64,000 nucleotides of DNA from UBA2882 sp045542735 (GCA_045542735.1 JAZQLQ010000013.1:46004-110003); one strand, 5' to 3'; counted from the stretch's first letter, positions 1 through 9,446 are shown. Notes: generated from the letters alone by a model not told the origin. Made by a program: numbers and translations.

Positions 1-662
1 GAGATGGTCAGCTGGTTTTAAATTTCGGAGCATCTTATAGTGGTATGACACCTACAGGAGAGGTGCTTTCCCGTGCAGCCATTGTCAGGACCTTGTGTCA
101 GGTGGACGGAGTTGATTATGTGGCATTTAACGTGGCCGGACAACCTCTGGTAAACAGTAGCGGTGTGTTGGTCGGATATATGACTGCGGAACAGTTTGTA
201 GACAATGCAGGCAATGAGATTAATGCCTATGAAAAAGCAAGTCTGATTTTGTATTATGCGGATGAAAGCGGAACAAAGCTGCAAGCCCATACGGTGGAGC
301 AGGTTTATAACAGTAATATTTCCATCGATAAACTGGTGGTAGAAGCGTTGATCGCCGGACCGGAAGGTGGCGATAGTGCCGAAGGGGGATATGGCACGAT
401 TTCTTCTTCCACACAAATTGTCAGTGTAACAACCCGTGACGGAGTTTGCTATGTGAATTTGAGTAAAGGATTTTTGGAGAAAAAAGAGAATGTTTCTCCG
501 GAAGTGACGGTTTATTCCATTGTCAATTCATTAGTTGAGCTTCCGACGGTAAATAAAGTACAAATATCCGTGGATGGTAATTCGAATATTATGTACATGG
601 AAAAGGTGTCTTTATCACAGACACTGGAGCGAAATCTGGAGATTATGGAAAATGCACAGTAA
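1..662 (+). CDS. GerMN domain protein (5' end outside window)
   Basis: The frame is open from the first bases, so the start lies upstream of the window; about 219 residues are visible. Two GerMN-like modules can be seen. The first ends near the FNVAGQPL stretch, and the second begins around ILYYADESG and runs to the C-terminus (VEALIAGP, VCYVNLSKGF and VQISVDG are typical). GerM in Bacillus is a lipoprotein with two such domains needed for spore formation and germination; the lipobox would lie outside the window. The gene ends 8 bp before comEC with a good ribosome binding site between, so the two are probably co-transcribed. Family is fairly certain; a sporulation role is inferred. Confidence 0.85.
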   Translation, partial: DGQLVLNFGASYSGMTPTGEVLSRAAIVRTLCQVDGVDYVAFNVAGQPLVNSSGVLVGYMTAEQFVDNAGNEINAYEKASLILYYADESGTKLQAHTVEQVYNSNISIDKLVVEALIAGPEGGDSAEGGYGTISSSTQIVSVTTRDGVCYVNLSKGFLEKKENVSPEVTVYSIVNSLVELPTVNKVQISVDGNSNIMYMEKVSLSQTLERNLEIMENAQ

Positions 663-670
663 GGAGTTTT

Positions 671-2947
671 ATGCGTAGACCACTGTGTGTAATATGTATG
701 TGTTATGTGGTGGCGGTAATGGCTCTATCCTGGCTGTTTCCGCCTTCTTTTTCAAGTGATGCGATTGTTCCTGACGATGGAAGTCGGCTTACAGTCTGCG
801 GAACGGTATTACAAATTCAAATCAAACAGGATAGATCTGTTGTTTACATCAGTTCGGATATGGGAAATATTATCTGCTATTTCCCGGAAAATTCGTTTGC
901 TTCCACTTTAAAAATCGGTAATGTGATAAGAGCAGAAGGGACGGTGCGTCTCTTTGAGAACGCCACCAATTCGGGGCAATTTGATGCAAAAGAATACTAT
1001 GGTATCATGGGCTATGATTTTGCTATGAGTGGTTGTAGTGGCACTGTGTCGGAGCAAACAGTTTCTCCGTACAGACAGGGCTTATATGCCATCAAGAGGA
1101 AGGTGGAAGCAGTCTATGATGTGGGTTTGCCGGAAACCTATGCCGGGATTATGAAAGCCATGGTGTTGGGTGAAAAGACGGATATGGACCCGGATATCAA
1201 AAGCCTGTATCAGCAAAACGGCATTAGTCATATTCTTGCAATTTCTGCGTTGCACATTACCTTTCTTGGCAAGAGTTTTTTTGCATTGTTAAAGCGATTG
1301 CGGTTGCCGGGATGGCTGTGTTCTGTATTAGCTATGCTACTGGTTATCAGTTTTGGTGTGATGACGGGTTCAAGTGCGTCGACCATCCGCAGTGTCATTA
1401 TGTTTTCCTTGTTTCTAATCGCAGGAGTCATTGGCAGGACCTACGATATGATAACTGCCATGGCAGTGTCGGCGGTTGTACTTCTGGTGATAAATCCCCG
1501 TTATATTTATCATAGCGGCTTTCTGCTATCCTTTGGAGCAGTGATGGGGATTGCTCTGGTACCGCCTTTTTGTGATAAGCGTGATAAAAGTCTCCACATG
1601 ATTATTGCCAAGTCTATTAAGGAAAAACTGTACCAAAGATTTCAGAAATACTTACATAAGATGGTTGTATCTCTATACACCAATCGAAATGTTATCTTAT
1701 TTACACTTCCGATTCAATTGTATTTTTTCTTTACATTTTCACCTTATTCCATTTTGTTAAACTTGATTGTGGTGCCGCTTATGGGTGTAGTCATGGCAGC
1801 AGGTGTCGTGGGCGGAATTGTGGGTTGCGTGTTTCCTTTTTTAGCAAGAATTTTATTGTTGCCTTGTTATCTGATTTTGTGGCTATATGAACAACTGTGC
1901 CTTGTTGTGAGAAGTTTGCCGGGGAGCCGGTTGACTTTGGGACAACCGGCCATATGGCAGATTATATGCTATTATATCCTGTTATTTGGGTGGCTTTTTT
2001 TAAAAAACTATGAAGAAAAGATACGAAGGTGGTATCAAAAGCAGAAGAGCACATATTTGAGCACCTTATTTACATTTCGTGGAAGCATGCTTATTATGCC
2101 GCTTTTAGCCATTGTACTCCTATGTTTGCGTTTTCGGACTTGTACCACCTGCACCATGTTGGATATTGGCCAGGGTGATTGTTTTATTATTCAGGAAGCA
2201 TCCGGTTGTAACATCATGGTAGATGGCGGTAGTAGTGATGTGGTATCCGTTGGCAAATATCGGATTATTCCTTATATGCAAAGCCAAGGTATCAGTCACT
2301 TGGATTATCTCTTTGTGTCCCACGCGGATACAGATCATATATCAGGGGTTTTGGAAATGTTGAAGGATGAAAGTCGATCTGTGGATGTGAGTTGTCTTGT
2401 GCTAACTAAATTCGCATGCGTGGATGAGGAATATGCTGAGTTGGTCGCGGCGGCTGAAGCTGCCGGTATACGGATATTATATGTGGCAGCAGGCGATGTC
2501 ATCAGAGCCGGTCAAACAACCTGGACTTGCCTTTATCCTCGTATGTCCCATGAGGCAGAAGGGAATGACCAGTCTATGGTGTTGTTGATGGAATGTGGAT
2601 TGAGAGAAAGTGAACTGTCGGAGTATGGTTATGCGGCATCTAATATAAGCATTTTGTTTATGGGCGATTTGACAGAGGCAAAGGAGGCTTGTTTTTCTGT
2701 GCCTGATGTGAACATCTTGAAAGTGGGACATCATGGCTCGCGCTATTCCACTACAGAGAAATTTTTGTCGCAGTGTAAACCGGAGGTGGCACTCATTTCA
2801 GCCGGAAGGGATAGCATATACGGGCATCCCCATGATGAAGTATTGAAACGGCTGAAAAAAACCGGTAGTCATGTGGCTGTAACGGCTGAAAGCGGAGCGG
2901 TCTGCGTGAGATTGGAGGAGGGGATGGTCGTGAGCACAGTTCATTGA
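671..2947 (+). CDS. comEC: ComEC/Rec2 DNA uptake channel
   Basis: A 758-residue polytopic membrane protein of full family length. It has an N-terminal DUF4131-like beta-rich part (about 20-130), a ComEC/Rec2 transmembrane core (about 160-470) and a C-terminal metallo-beta-lactamase domain opening with LDIGQGD near residue 497. The metal motif SHADTDH lies near 550 and HHGS near 687. ComEC carries single-stranded DNA across the membrane during transformation, and the lactamase domain is thought to degrade the other strand. The start is set by TAAGGAG just upstream of ATG. No other competence gene is adjacent, so whether the strain is transformable cannot be judged. The gene ends at a hairpin shared with the convergent response regulator gene. 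Confidence 0.95.
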   Translation: MRRPLCVICMCYVVAVMALSWLFPPSFSSDAIVPDDGSRLTVCGTVLQIQIKQDRSVVYISSDMGNIICYFPENSFASTLKIGNVIRAEGTVRLFENATNSGQFDAKEYYGIMGYDFAMSGCSGTVSEQTVSPYRQGLYAIKRKVEAVYDVGLPETYAGIMKAMVLGEKTDMDPDIKSLYQQNGISHILAISALHITFLGKSFFALLKRLRLPGWLCSVLAMLLVISFGVMTGSSASTIRSVIMFSLFLIAGVIGRTYDMITAMAVSAVVLLVINPRYIYHSGFLLSFGAVMGIALVPPFCDKRDKSLHMIIAKSIKEKLYQRFQKYLHKMVVSLYTNRNVILFTLPIQLYFFFTFSPYSILLNLIVVPLMGVVMAAGVVGGIVGCVFPFLARILLLPCYLILWLYEQLCLVVRSLPGSRLTLGQPAIWQIICYYILLFGWLFLKNYEEKIRRWYQKQKSTYLSTLFTFRGSMLIMPLLAIVLLCLRFRTCTTCTMLDIGQGDCFIIQEASGCNIMVDGGSSDVVSVGKYRIIPYMQSQGISHLDYLFVSHADTDHISGVLEMLKDESRSVDVSCLVLTKFACVDEEYAELVAAAEAAGIRILYVAAGDVIRAGQTTWTCLYPRMSHEAEGNDQSMVLLMECGLRESELSEYGYAASNISILFMGDLTEAKEACFSVPDVNILKVGHHGSRYSTTEKFLSQCKPEVALISAGRDSIYGHPHDEVLKRLKKTGSHVAVTAESGAVCVRLEEGMVVSTVH

Positions 2948-2958
2948 GGAATAAATGA

Positions 2959-2996
2959 AAGGACTATACCAAATCCTAAAATTTGGCATAGTCCTT
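2959..2996. terminator. Bidirectional terminator between comEC and the LytTR gene
   Basis: An inverted repeat with 16-bp arms (2959-2974 and 2981-2996) and one mismatch around a 6-base loop. It ends with A/T-rich sides and serves both convergent genes. The stop codon of the minus-strand gene (TAG, 2978-2976) sits in the loop, so the last codons of that gene form part of the stem. Confidence 0.8.
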
Positions 2997-3695
2997 GGTG
3001 TCGTATTTCATATATGCTAACTGAAATGGTTTCCAACGTCTTCTTGATACGGGGATTTTTTCACCATTGTCAAGGATTAATATTTGCTTGTCAAAGGTGG
3101 TTACATGACTTAAATTCACAAGGTATTTGCTATGGCATCTGAAAAATAAGGTTGTAGGCATACGCTTTTCCCATTGAAGTAAACTTTCTTCGCAGCAGTA
3201 AACATCTGTCTTGGTCCAGAGTTCACTTCCTCCCGACTGTGCTGAAAAGTAGCAAATATCCCGAAGTAAAATATTGTGGGGAATTCCTCTTCGCACTAGG
3301 GAGATAGAGTCGATTAGTTGCAGTTCCTCCATGCTGACAGATAAATAATCAAATAATTCTTTTTTATCGATAGGCTTTGTCATAAAGCGAAATACTCTTG
3401 CCTCAAAACCTTCCTTATAACGATTTTCATAGGCTGTCAGTATGATAATGATGGTAGTGGGAAATTGTTTTTTGATTTTTTTTGCCCACAGAATTCCATC
3501 CTCTGATTCATCACAAAAATCCAAGTCCATAAAAATAATATCTACAGTCGTTTGTTGCATGAATTGATATAATTTGGATGGTTTGTCAAAATATATAAGC
3601 TCATTTTGAATATGGTTTTCAGTATCAAAAATTTGGATTAATTCATGTAGTTGTTCGAACATATTTTTTTGATCGTCGCATAAAGCAATTTTCAT
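2976..3695 (-). CDS. LytTR-family response regulator
   Basis: 239 residues. The receiver domain (about 1-120) has the acidic pair D7-D8, the phosphoacceptor D57 in FMDLDF and the conserved lysine in MTKP near 106. A LytTR DNA-binding domain follows (about 135-235, including RCHSKYLVNL and the C-terminal IPVSRR). Regulators of the AgrA/LytR type bind paired 9-bp direct repeats upstream of target promoters. The gene follows the histidine kinase gene with 25 bp between, so the two form a cognate pair. Receiver residues are all intact, unlike the second LytTR protein in this window at 42988. Target genes are unknown; the divergent chemoreceptor is an obvious candidate. Confidence 0.93.
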   Translation of the reverse strand: MKIALCDDQKNMFEQLHELIQIFDTENHIQNELIYFDKPSKLYQFMQQTTVDIIFMDLDFCDESEDGILWAKKIKKQFPTTIIIILTAYENRYKEGFEARVFRFMTKPIDKKELFDYLSVSMEELQLIDSISLVRRGIPHNILLRDICYFSAQSGGSELWTKTDVYCCEESLLQWEKRMPTTLFFRCHSKYLVNLSHVTTFDKQILILDNGEKIPVSRRRWKPFQLAYMKYDTKDYAKF

Positions 3696-3720
3696 AGAAA
3701 TCTCCTTTGTATCAGCAATA

Positions 3721-4914
3721 TTAAAGAGGTAAGTAGACCGTTATTGTTACCATTTCTTTTTCTATGATGCTCTCAATTTTTCCATCATATTTTTCCAAAA
3801 CTTCTTTTATTTTGTTTATACCAAAGCCATGATTTTTATCTTTTTTCTGCCTGATGCTCAAGCCGTCTGCCGGCAAAGTATTTGCTATCTCTATGGCAAA
3901 ATATTTTTCTCCTGATGAAAAACGGATCAGGAGTTCTGACTTTGTTTCTTTACTGCATTGATTGGCAGACTTAATCGCATTAGAAAGAAGGTTGGAAAAT
4001 ATGGTACACAGATCCATGGAAGATACGGTTTTTATCTCGGACAGATTTCCGTATATTCTGACATCTACATTTTCATTGCAACGGTGTGGTACATCATAAT
4101 GCAATATGGCATCTATGATTTCGTTCCCGGAAAAATATATGCTTTGCCGGGGAGAACTTGTTTTTTGTAAATCTTCAAAATAGTCACGAAGTTCATCTGT
4201 TTTTCCGCTGGAAAATAAGTGTTCCATACAGAGAAAATGATTATTAATATCATGCCTGAATTTGCGAATCTCAGTATCCAGTAGTTCCATATCTTTATAG
4301 TAATCCAGTTGTTTTGCCAGTAATTGCAGATTCTCTTCGTCCGTTTCTTTTGCTTGCATCAGAAAATGCTCGGCGAAATAAACGATTACAATAATACAAA
4401 TGGTGGTTAAGGTCAGAATGGTAATCCGAAAAGCTATAATCTCTATGGAATTACTTGTTCCGGTTGGCAGAAATGCTTCGGGGTTTCGAAGATGCGCTGC
4501 CAACAAAGAAAGATAATAGGAGAGCAGATTGATAATGGTAAATTTTGTGTCGAAGAAAAAAACGATTCCTGCAAAGAATAAAAAGGTACATTCCCATACA
4601 TGTTCGGAAGCAAACAAGTGCAATATGAAATTGTATTGTATAAACAATACAATAGTCATAAAGAATTTTACATACTTTAAATTTTTATATATGTAATCAG
4701 AATTTTTCTTAGTTTTGTATATAAAATACAATGAAATAAAAAGATATATAATCTGACTACAGTCGAATATAATGACAGGCAACCATTTTAAGTGCGGATA
4801 ATGTCCCATGAATTTAAACACGGTCCAAAACGTTCCGGCGCAGATACAAAAAATAGGAATCAGCAACAATATGTATATATATACTGAATCCCAATATTTT
4901 TTTACAACATTCAT
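3721..4914 (-). CDS. GHKL sensor histidine kinase with six-helix membrane sensor
   Basis: 397 residues. The first 190 or so hold about six hydrophobic helices with no large extracellular loop. A coiled linker follows, then the phosphoacceptor motif FRHDINNH with the histidine near residue 221. A GHKL ATPase domain of the AgrC type completes the protein (N box near SNLLSNAIKSA, G motif GFGINKIKEVL). It should autophosphorylate and pass phosphate to the LytTR regulator encoded just downstream. The membrane half clearly resembles that of the divergent chemoreceptor: both have VY, LLL and P, a CAG motif, MG, IIFD, IYL, IQ-NFI and a phenylalanine-rich helix in the same order. No AgrB/AgrD peptide genes lie next to it, so the ligand is unknown. 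Confidence 0.93.
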   Translation of the reverse strand: MNVVKKYWDSVYIYILLLIPIFCICAGTFWTVFKFMGHYPHLKWLPVIIFDCSQIIYLFISLYFIYKTKKNSDYIYKNLKYVKFFMTIVLFIQYNFILHLFASEHVWECTFLFFAGIVFFFDTKFTIINLLSYYLSLLAAHLRNPEAFLPTGTSNSIEIIAFRITILTLTTICIIVIVYFAEHFLMQAKETDEENLQLLAKQLDYYKDMELLDTEIRKFRHDINNHFLCMEHLFSSGKTDELRDYFEDLQKTSSPRQSIYFSGNEIIDAILHYDVPHRCNENVDVRIYGNLSEIKTVSSMDLCTIFSNLLSNAIKSANQCSKETKSELLIRFSSGEKYFAIEIANTLPADGLSIRQKKDKNHGFGINKIKEVLEKYDGKIESIIEKEMVTITVYLPL

Positions 4915-5078
4915 TTCTCTTTACCATTCCAAAAAATACATCATTTTTATTCTACCTTCTTCTAAAAAAAAATCAATTACCAAATAAAGGTTGGCTTTGA
5001 CCAATTAATACTTTTCTGCGTTTATCCATTTCTTTTCATTGTATAATATCCACAAATTACTAAAGGAAGGTATGTTAT
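4915..5078. promoter_or_regulatory. Divergent control region between kinase and chemoreceptor
   Basis: A 164-bp A/T-rich spacer between two divergent start codons. On the plus strand a TATAAT box is at 5042-5047, about 32 bp before the chemoreceptor ATG, with no good -35 box. A small inverted repeat, TTGG-N6-CCAA, lies at 4991-5004 and could be an operator. I could not find a convincing pair of LytTR direct repeats or a sigma-28 type motility promoter by eye. Confidence 0.4.
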
Positions 5079-6632
5079 ATGAAAGATACTGAAAATACAA
5101 AAAATTTATCCGCATTAGATGAATATATCAACAAGGTTTATGTACTTGTCTTATTGTTGGTTCCGGGCGCATGTCAATGTGCGGGATTGCTATATACCTT
5201 TGAAAAAATAATGGGCTGGCTACCATCGGTAAGTTGGAGCGCTTTGATTATATTTGACATTACCTGTCTTATATATTTGGCAATAGGTTATTATTTTGTA
5301 AAAACAGGATTTAAAGACGGACTGGTACTAAAATCGAAGTTAAAAGCGAGCAAAATCTATCTCATACTTTTAATGATCATTCAGTTTAATTTTATAGTAT
5401 ATATGATACCTGCTACAGACTTTTGGGGATTTGCCTTCTTTTTTGTGGTGTTCACAGTTTTTTTACTTGATTGGAAATTAGTTGCGATAGTATCTGTGGA
5501 AATTGGTGCATCGATTGTTACATCGTGGTTTGTCTGGGGTGATATACACTTGCCGCAGAAAAATGATTATTTTATTGTTAATCTTGTGGACCGCATTGTA
5601 TGTGTTTTATTGTCTCTTGCTATCATTATACTAATGACATACTTAATGAGTCATTTCCTGATTAATGCGAAAAAAGATGAGATGGAGCGCAATAATGAAC
5701 ATGTCAGAAAAGTATTAAACTCTGTACAGGCACTTTCTGAAAATTTATCTTCCGCAGGAACTGCATTGTTACAAATTTCAGAAAATGAAAGTGCGTCGGC
5801 AGAGGAATTATCTGCTACAAGTGAATTGTTATTAGAGAGCAGTAATCTTCTGGAAGAAAAAACAGAGAAAAGTATGTCTAATCTTAATGAGCTGAGTCAA
5901 TGGGAAGTGGTTGTAAATGACAATATTAAGAAAGTGGAAGCAGCATCCAACGACTTGTTGGATAAAGCAAATGATAATGAAAGTCTTTTAAATAGTTTAC
6001 AAAATATGAATTCGGAAGTTTCAAATTCCATGAGTACAACTGTAAATGTAACACAAAATCTTTTGGAAGCAGTGCAGGAAATCGGGGTAACCTTAAGCTT
6101 AATCAATGATATATCCGCTTCGACAAACTTACTGGCATTAAATGCATCCATTGAAGCTGCTCGTGCCGGAGAAGCCGGAAGAGGTTTTGCAGTGGTTGCT
6201 CAAGAGGTGGGGAATTTGGCAAACAGCACAAAAGAGTCTCTAAATGAAGTAGAAGCCATTATTTCAAGGGTTAGCAATAATGTCAAAGAAATAGCCTTAC
6301 ACATAGAGGAAAATTCCAGGAAATTACATACACAAAATGAATATTTTAACCATGTTTTTGCGGGTATGCAGGATATGACAGGGCTACTTAATATTTCTGT
6401 GAATGCAATTAACACTATGAGCAATGCCCGTGATAGTCAGTCTCTGGTTATACAACATACGGTTGCTATTAATAAGGATATAGCTGACAGTATTAAAAAC
6501 GAAAATCAGCAATTCCATGCAATCAACGGCATGGTGGAAAACAATGTAAACGACATGGCTGAGATGACCGAACAGGTTGCTGTCTTGAACAAAATGGTAG
6601 ATGAAATGAACAATCTTTTGAGAATAGAATAA
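5079..6632 (+). CDS. Methyl-accepting chemotaxis protein with kinase-like membrane sensor
   Basis: 517 residues. Residues about 15-205 form about six membrane helices. A cytoplasmic coiled coil and the MCP signalling domain follow directly, with the hairpin tip LALNASIEAARAGEAG near 351-366. There is no Cache/4-helix extracellular domain and no obvious HAMP domain, so sensing probably happens inside or through the membrane. The membrane part is homologous by eye to that of the histidine kinase at 3721-4914. Proteins of this class form arrays with CheA and CheW at the pole and bias the flagellar motor. A strong ribosome binding site (AAAGGAAGG) sets the start. The ligand is unknown. Confidence 0.93.
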   Translation: MKDTENTKNLSALDEYINKVYVLVLLLVPGACQCAGLLYTFEKIMGWLPSVSWSALIIFDITCLIYLAIGYYFVKTGFKDGLVLKSKLKASKIYLILLMIIQFNFIVYMIPATDFWGFAFFFVVFTVFLLDWKLVAIVSVEIGASIVTSWFVWGDIHLPQKNDYFIVNLVDRIVCVLLSLAIIILMTYLMSHFLINAKKDEMERNNEHVRKVLNSVQALSENLSSAGTALLQISENESASAEELSATSELLLESSNLLEEKTEKSMSNLNELSQWEVVVNDNIKKVEAASNDLLDKANDNESLLNSLQNMNSEVSNSMSTTVNVTQNLLEAVQEIGVTLSLINDISASTNLLALNASIEAARAGEAGRGFAVVAQEVGNLANSTKESLNEVEAIISRVSNNVKEIALHIEENSRKLHTQNEYFNHVFAGMQDMTGLLNISVNAINTMSNARDSQSLVIQHTVAINKDIADSIKNENQQFHAINGMVENNVNDMAEMTEQVAVLNKMVDEMNNLLRIE

Positions 6633-6723
6633 GGATGATATAGCAGAAGTAGTTGTCGATGTGGTATCATGAAAATCATAAGATATCTGACGATAAAGAA
6701 ATGAAGAAAGGTCAACGATATAC

Positions 6724-7695
6724 ATGAAACCAATACCTACAACTAATGAAATTTCTCAAATCTATACATTTACACTTGGTGGTATGCGGCAAAAAGTGTT
6801 GATTGAAGGGAAAAACAAAGAACTTCCCATCGTCATTAATTTACATGGCGGTCCCGGAAATCCCATACCATTTTCCGTAGGATGCAGAGGATTATTCCCG
6901 GAGTTTACGGATGAGTTTATCATGGTTTATTGGGACCAATTGGGGAGCGGTATTAATGATTACAAATTAAAGGATGAGTTTATGGTAGATTCTTTTGTTG
7001 ATATGACGGCAGATTTGATTTGTGAAGTGAAGAAACTATTTCCGGCTAATAAATTGATTTTATTCGGTATGTCTTGGGGAAGTGTACTGGCATTAAGGGT
7101 GCTAAAGAAGTTGGAAGACAGATCGGTGGACAAACAGATGACTGTTAGTGTCGATGCAGTTGTCGTTTGGGGACAAGTGTTGAGAAAACTGTTTCTGAAT
7201 GAGGAGGTTTATGCAAGTCTGGAAAAGGCGGGATTATCAGAAAAGAAGATGCAGAGAATACGTGCGATTACCCCGGATAACTTTACGGACAAGGACATGC
7301 AGTTTTTATCCGGTGCAATTCGTAAGCACACAGACGGATATAACAATAAAAAGGGTGAGCAGGCTCCCTTGGGTCCGATTATCAAGGGATTACTTAAGAG
7401 CCCGGATTACAAGTTTAAGGATTTTAAAGCTATTATGATCAATGGGACTGCTACAAGCACAAAACTGTGGCCGGAACTGCTCAAAATAGATTTGACAGAG
7501 GAATTGAAGGCAGTCACAGTGCCGTATAACATTTTGCAGGGTGATACGGATATTGTCACATCCACAACGGACATTGTGAAGGTTGTAGATATGCTGGACA
7601 ATCCCAATGTACGGTGCCGGGTAGTGCCAAACTCCGGTCATATGCCTGGAAAAGAAGGCATGGATGTGGTGTTTGAAGCGTTGAAAAATGCATAG
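6724..7695 (+). CDS. Alpha/beta hydrolase, proline iminopeptidase-like
   Basis: 323 residues with the S33 peptidase/hydrolase fold. The oxyanion motif HGGPG is at about 41-45 and the nucleophile elbow GMSWGS has Ser near 117. A candidate acid lies in LQGDTDIVT near 273, and the histidine is in NSGHMPG near 305. The HGGPG plus G-x-S-W-G combination is typical of prolyl aminopeptidases, but related esterases share it, so the substrate is not certain. The protein has no signal peptide and should be cytoplasmic. The start follows AAAGGT about 10 bp upstream. The next gene begins 28 bp after its stop, so the two may be co-transcribed. Confidence 0.85.
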   Translation: MKPIPTTNEISQIYTFTLGGMRQKVLIEGKNKELPIVINLHGGPGNPIPFSVGCRGLFPEFTDEFIMVYWDQLGSGINDYKLKDEFMVDSFVDMTADLICEVKKLFPANKLILFGMSWGSVLALRVLKKLEDRSVDKQMTVSVDAVVVWGQVLRKLFLNEEVYASLEKAGLSEKKMQRIRAITPDNFTDKDMQFLSGAIRKHTDGYNNKKGEQAPLGPIIKGLLKSPDYKFKDFKAIMINGTATSTKLWPELLKIDLTEELKAVTVPYNILQGDTDIVTSTTDIVKVVDMLDNPNVRCRVVPNSGHMPGKEGMDVVFEALKNA

Positions 7696-7723
7696 AGTTA
7701 ATGAAAGAAAAGGAGAACAAAAA

Positions 7724-8101
7724 ATGGCAATACCGGAGTCTGAAATGATTGAACATTGGGAAAAACAGCTTGAAAAGCAGGAACTTCTGGAGGAAGGAGA
7801 ACATGTAGAAACGCAGGTTGTCGGCAGTTATATGGATTTGTTTGGTACATATAGCGTGAATATCTATTTTACTAATAAGAAACTGGTGGCAATAAGTGGT
7901 CTTGGTGCAGTGTATGCAGTACTTCCATATACTTCGATAATGGAGATTGAGAAATTTAGGTATTTTCTGTGTCCAACCGGGGTGACAATTGTTGCACCGG
8001 ATCAGAAGAAAGGGGAAGCAAGTAATTATAACTTTATCATATGGGGTAGACAGAAGTATTTGGATTTATTGGAACGAAAAACTGGGCTGTCTTGTAAATA
8101 G
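7724..8101 (+). CDS. Small PH-like domain protein
   Basis: 125 residues from the ATG at 7724, chosen because AAAGGAG lies 9 bp upstream; an in-frame ATG at 7688 overlaps the previous gene and has no site. After a charged helix (about 1-30) comes a compact alternating hydrophobic region with YFTNKKLVAISG, YTSIMEIEKF and FIIWGRQKYLDLL. This resembles the bacterial PH-like/GRAM fold: several strands and a C-terminal helix. No signal peptide and no catalytic motif were seen. Bacterial proteins of this fold are mostly of unknown role. Function not assigned. Confidence 0.7.
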   Translation: MAIPESEMIEHWEKQLEKQELLEEGEHVETQVVGSYMDLFGTYSVNIYFTNKKLVAISGLGAVYAVLPYTSIMEIEKFRYFLCPTGVTIVAPDQKKGEASNYNFIIWGRQKYLDLLERKTGLSCK

Positions 8102-8174
8102 AGATTTTACAGCCACCTTGGAGAGGCTATTACATTTTATACTATAGGAAAGATAGAAAACAGGAGGAATAAAA

Positions 8175-8654
8175 ATGTATATCGAAAAATATTGGGGAGA
8201 TTATATTGGTGGTAGTGATGACAGTCTGACACTATTGGAGTATCTTGCGGGAAAAGAAAAAGAGGAGATTTCCTTGAAGGAGATTTTGGCAGATTCTGGA
8301 TTGGATAAGGCGCAGGATGATTTGCAACATGTTGAAGGACTTTGCCTTTGTGTCGATGGCTTTGAGGCAGAGATTTGTTATGGGATTTCCCTGATTACCG
8401 ATCTTGCGGCGTTATTGTTGGAGTGTAGAGTAAATGGAACTGTGAACATGGGCGAATTGTTGGAGAATGAATTTGATCCTGACAGTAATCTTTGTATTAC
8501 AGCTACAGAAAAAGAACATGAGTTGATGAATCAGGCACTGACCGATTTTGCGGCAACACCGACTTCTTACAATTTGAGTGAAATGATGGATGAGGATGAA
8601 CTGCAGGAGATGGCAGAGGTTTGTGAACAACTGAGAAGAGAATTGTACGAATAG
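8175..8654 (+). CDS. Acidic hypothetical protein
   Basis: 159 residues, strongly acidic, with no membrane helix, signal peptide or recognised motif. ACAGGAGG 10 bp upstream supports the start. The C-terminal 40 residues look helical and carry many Glu and Asp. The N-terminus contains DYIGGSDDSLTLLEYL. Size, acidity and isolation resemble SMI1/Imm-type immunity-like proteins, but I do not recognise the family and no toxin gene is adjacent. It ends just before a strong terminator, so it closes the small unit beginning with the hydrolase. Confidence 0.65.
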   Translation: MYIEKYWGDYIGGSDDSLTLLEYLAGKEKEEISLKEILADSGLDKAQDDLQHVEGLCLCVDGFEAEICYGISLITDLAALLLECRVNGTVNMGELLENEFDPDSNLCITATEKEHELMNQALTDFAATPTSYNLSEMMDEDELQEMAEVCEQLRRELYE

Positions 8655-8676
8655 AGAGAGAAGCGCTTATTAAAGA

Positions 8677-8725
8677 AACTCTATTGCCCAATCAAATGAT
8701 AGTAATTGGGTAATGGAGTTTTTTT
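8677..8725 (+). terminator. Rho-independent terminator
   Basis: Arms of 16 bp (8677-8692 and 8705-8720) pair throughout with two G-U pairs around a 12-base loop, followed by a run of seven T. Ends the acidic hypothetical gene. Confidence 0.88.
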
Positions 8726-8743
8726 GATGAACATAGAAAGATG

Positions 8744-8772
8744 TTGACATGGTAAAGAGAAAATGGTATATA
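8744..8772 (+). promoter_or_regulatory. Sigma-A promoter of the methyltransferase gene
   Basis: TTGACA at 8744-8749, a 17-bp spacer and TATATA at 8767-8772, about 70 bp before the gene start and directly after the preceding terminator. Confidence 0.75.
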
Positions 8773-8842
8773 AATACATGAACAAATGCTCATATATAAA
8801 AAGAAAACAAACGCTTATAACAAACGACAAGGAGAAAAAACC

Positions 8843-9418
8843 ATGACATTCCAATTAGCCGCAATGTTAATCTTAATTTGCTTTTATGCGTTTTATATTG
8901 GCAAAATCCTGATGCAAAAGAAACAATCCATTCAGACCAATCAAATGGGGAAGGGAAATAAACCAACTAAAGTATTGTTAATCGAGAGAATCATGAGAGT
9001 AGCAACAATACTGGCCATTGTGGTGGAAGTTATCAGTATTTTCCTGACAAAGATATATTTACCAGCAGGACTTCGCATTGTCGGTATCCTAATAGGAGCT
9101 TGCGCTGTTATCATTTTTGCGGCAGCGACCATTACCATGAAAACCAGTTGGAGAGTCGGCATCCCGGAGGAAAAGACAGAGCTTGTTACAAGCGGAATTT
9201 ATAGCATCAGCCGCAATCCTGCCTTTGTGGCATTTGATTTGTTATATCTTTCCATATGTCTTTTATTTTTCAATATTCCGCTATTGATTATATCAATTTG
9301 GGCGGCAGTGATGTTGCATATTCAGATTTTACAGGAAGAAGCCCATATGCACAGCATGTTTGGTGAAGCCTATGATGAGTATAAGAAGCATACATGCAGA
9401 TACCTTGGAAGAAAATAA
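8843..9418 (+). CDS. Membrane methyltransferase of the ICMT/PEMT family
   Basis: 191 residues from ATG 8843, chosen because AAGGAG lies 8 bp upstream; a longer frame from 8786 has no ribosome site. Four to five membrane helices are visible. The C-terminal part carries the family signature: GIYSISRNPAF, then an EEAHMHSMFGEAYDEYKK stretch ending in CRYLG. In isoprenylcysteine carboxyl methyltransferases and phospholipid methyltransferases these residues bind S-adenosylmethionine at the membrane. The bacterial members mostly have no known substrate. It has its own consensus promoter and appears monocistronic. Confidence 0.82.
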   Translation: MTFQLAAMLILICFYAFYIGKILMQKKQSIQTNQMGKGNKPTKVLLIERIMRVATILAIVVEVISIFLTKIYLPAGLRIVGILIGACAVIIFAAATITMKTSWRVGIPEEKTELVTSGIYSISRNPAFVAFDLLYLSICLLFFNIPLLIISIWAAVMLHIQILQEEAHMHSMFGEAYDEYKKHTCRYLGRK

Positions 9419-9446
9419 GGGCATTGTAAAAAAGTAAATCGCTGTA

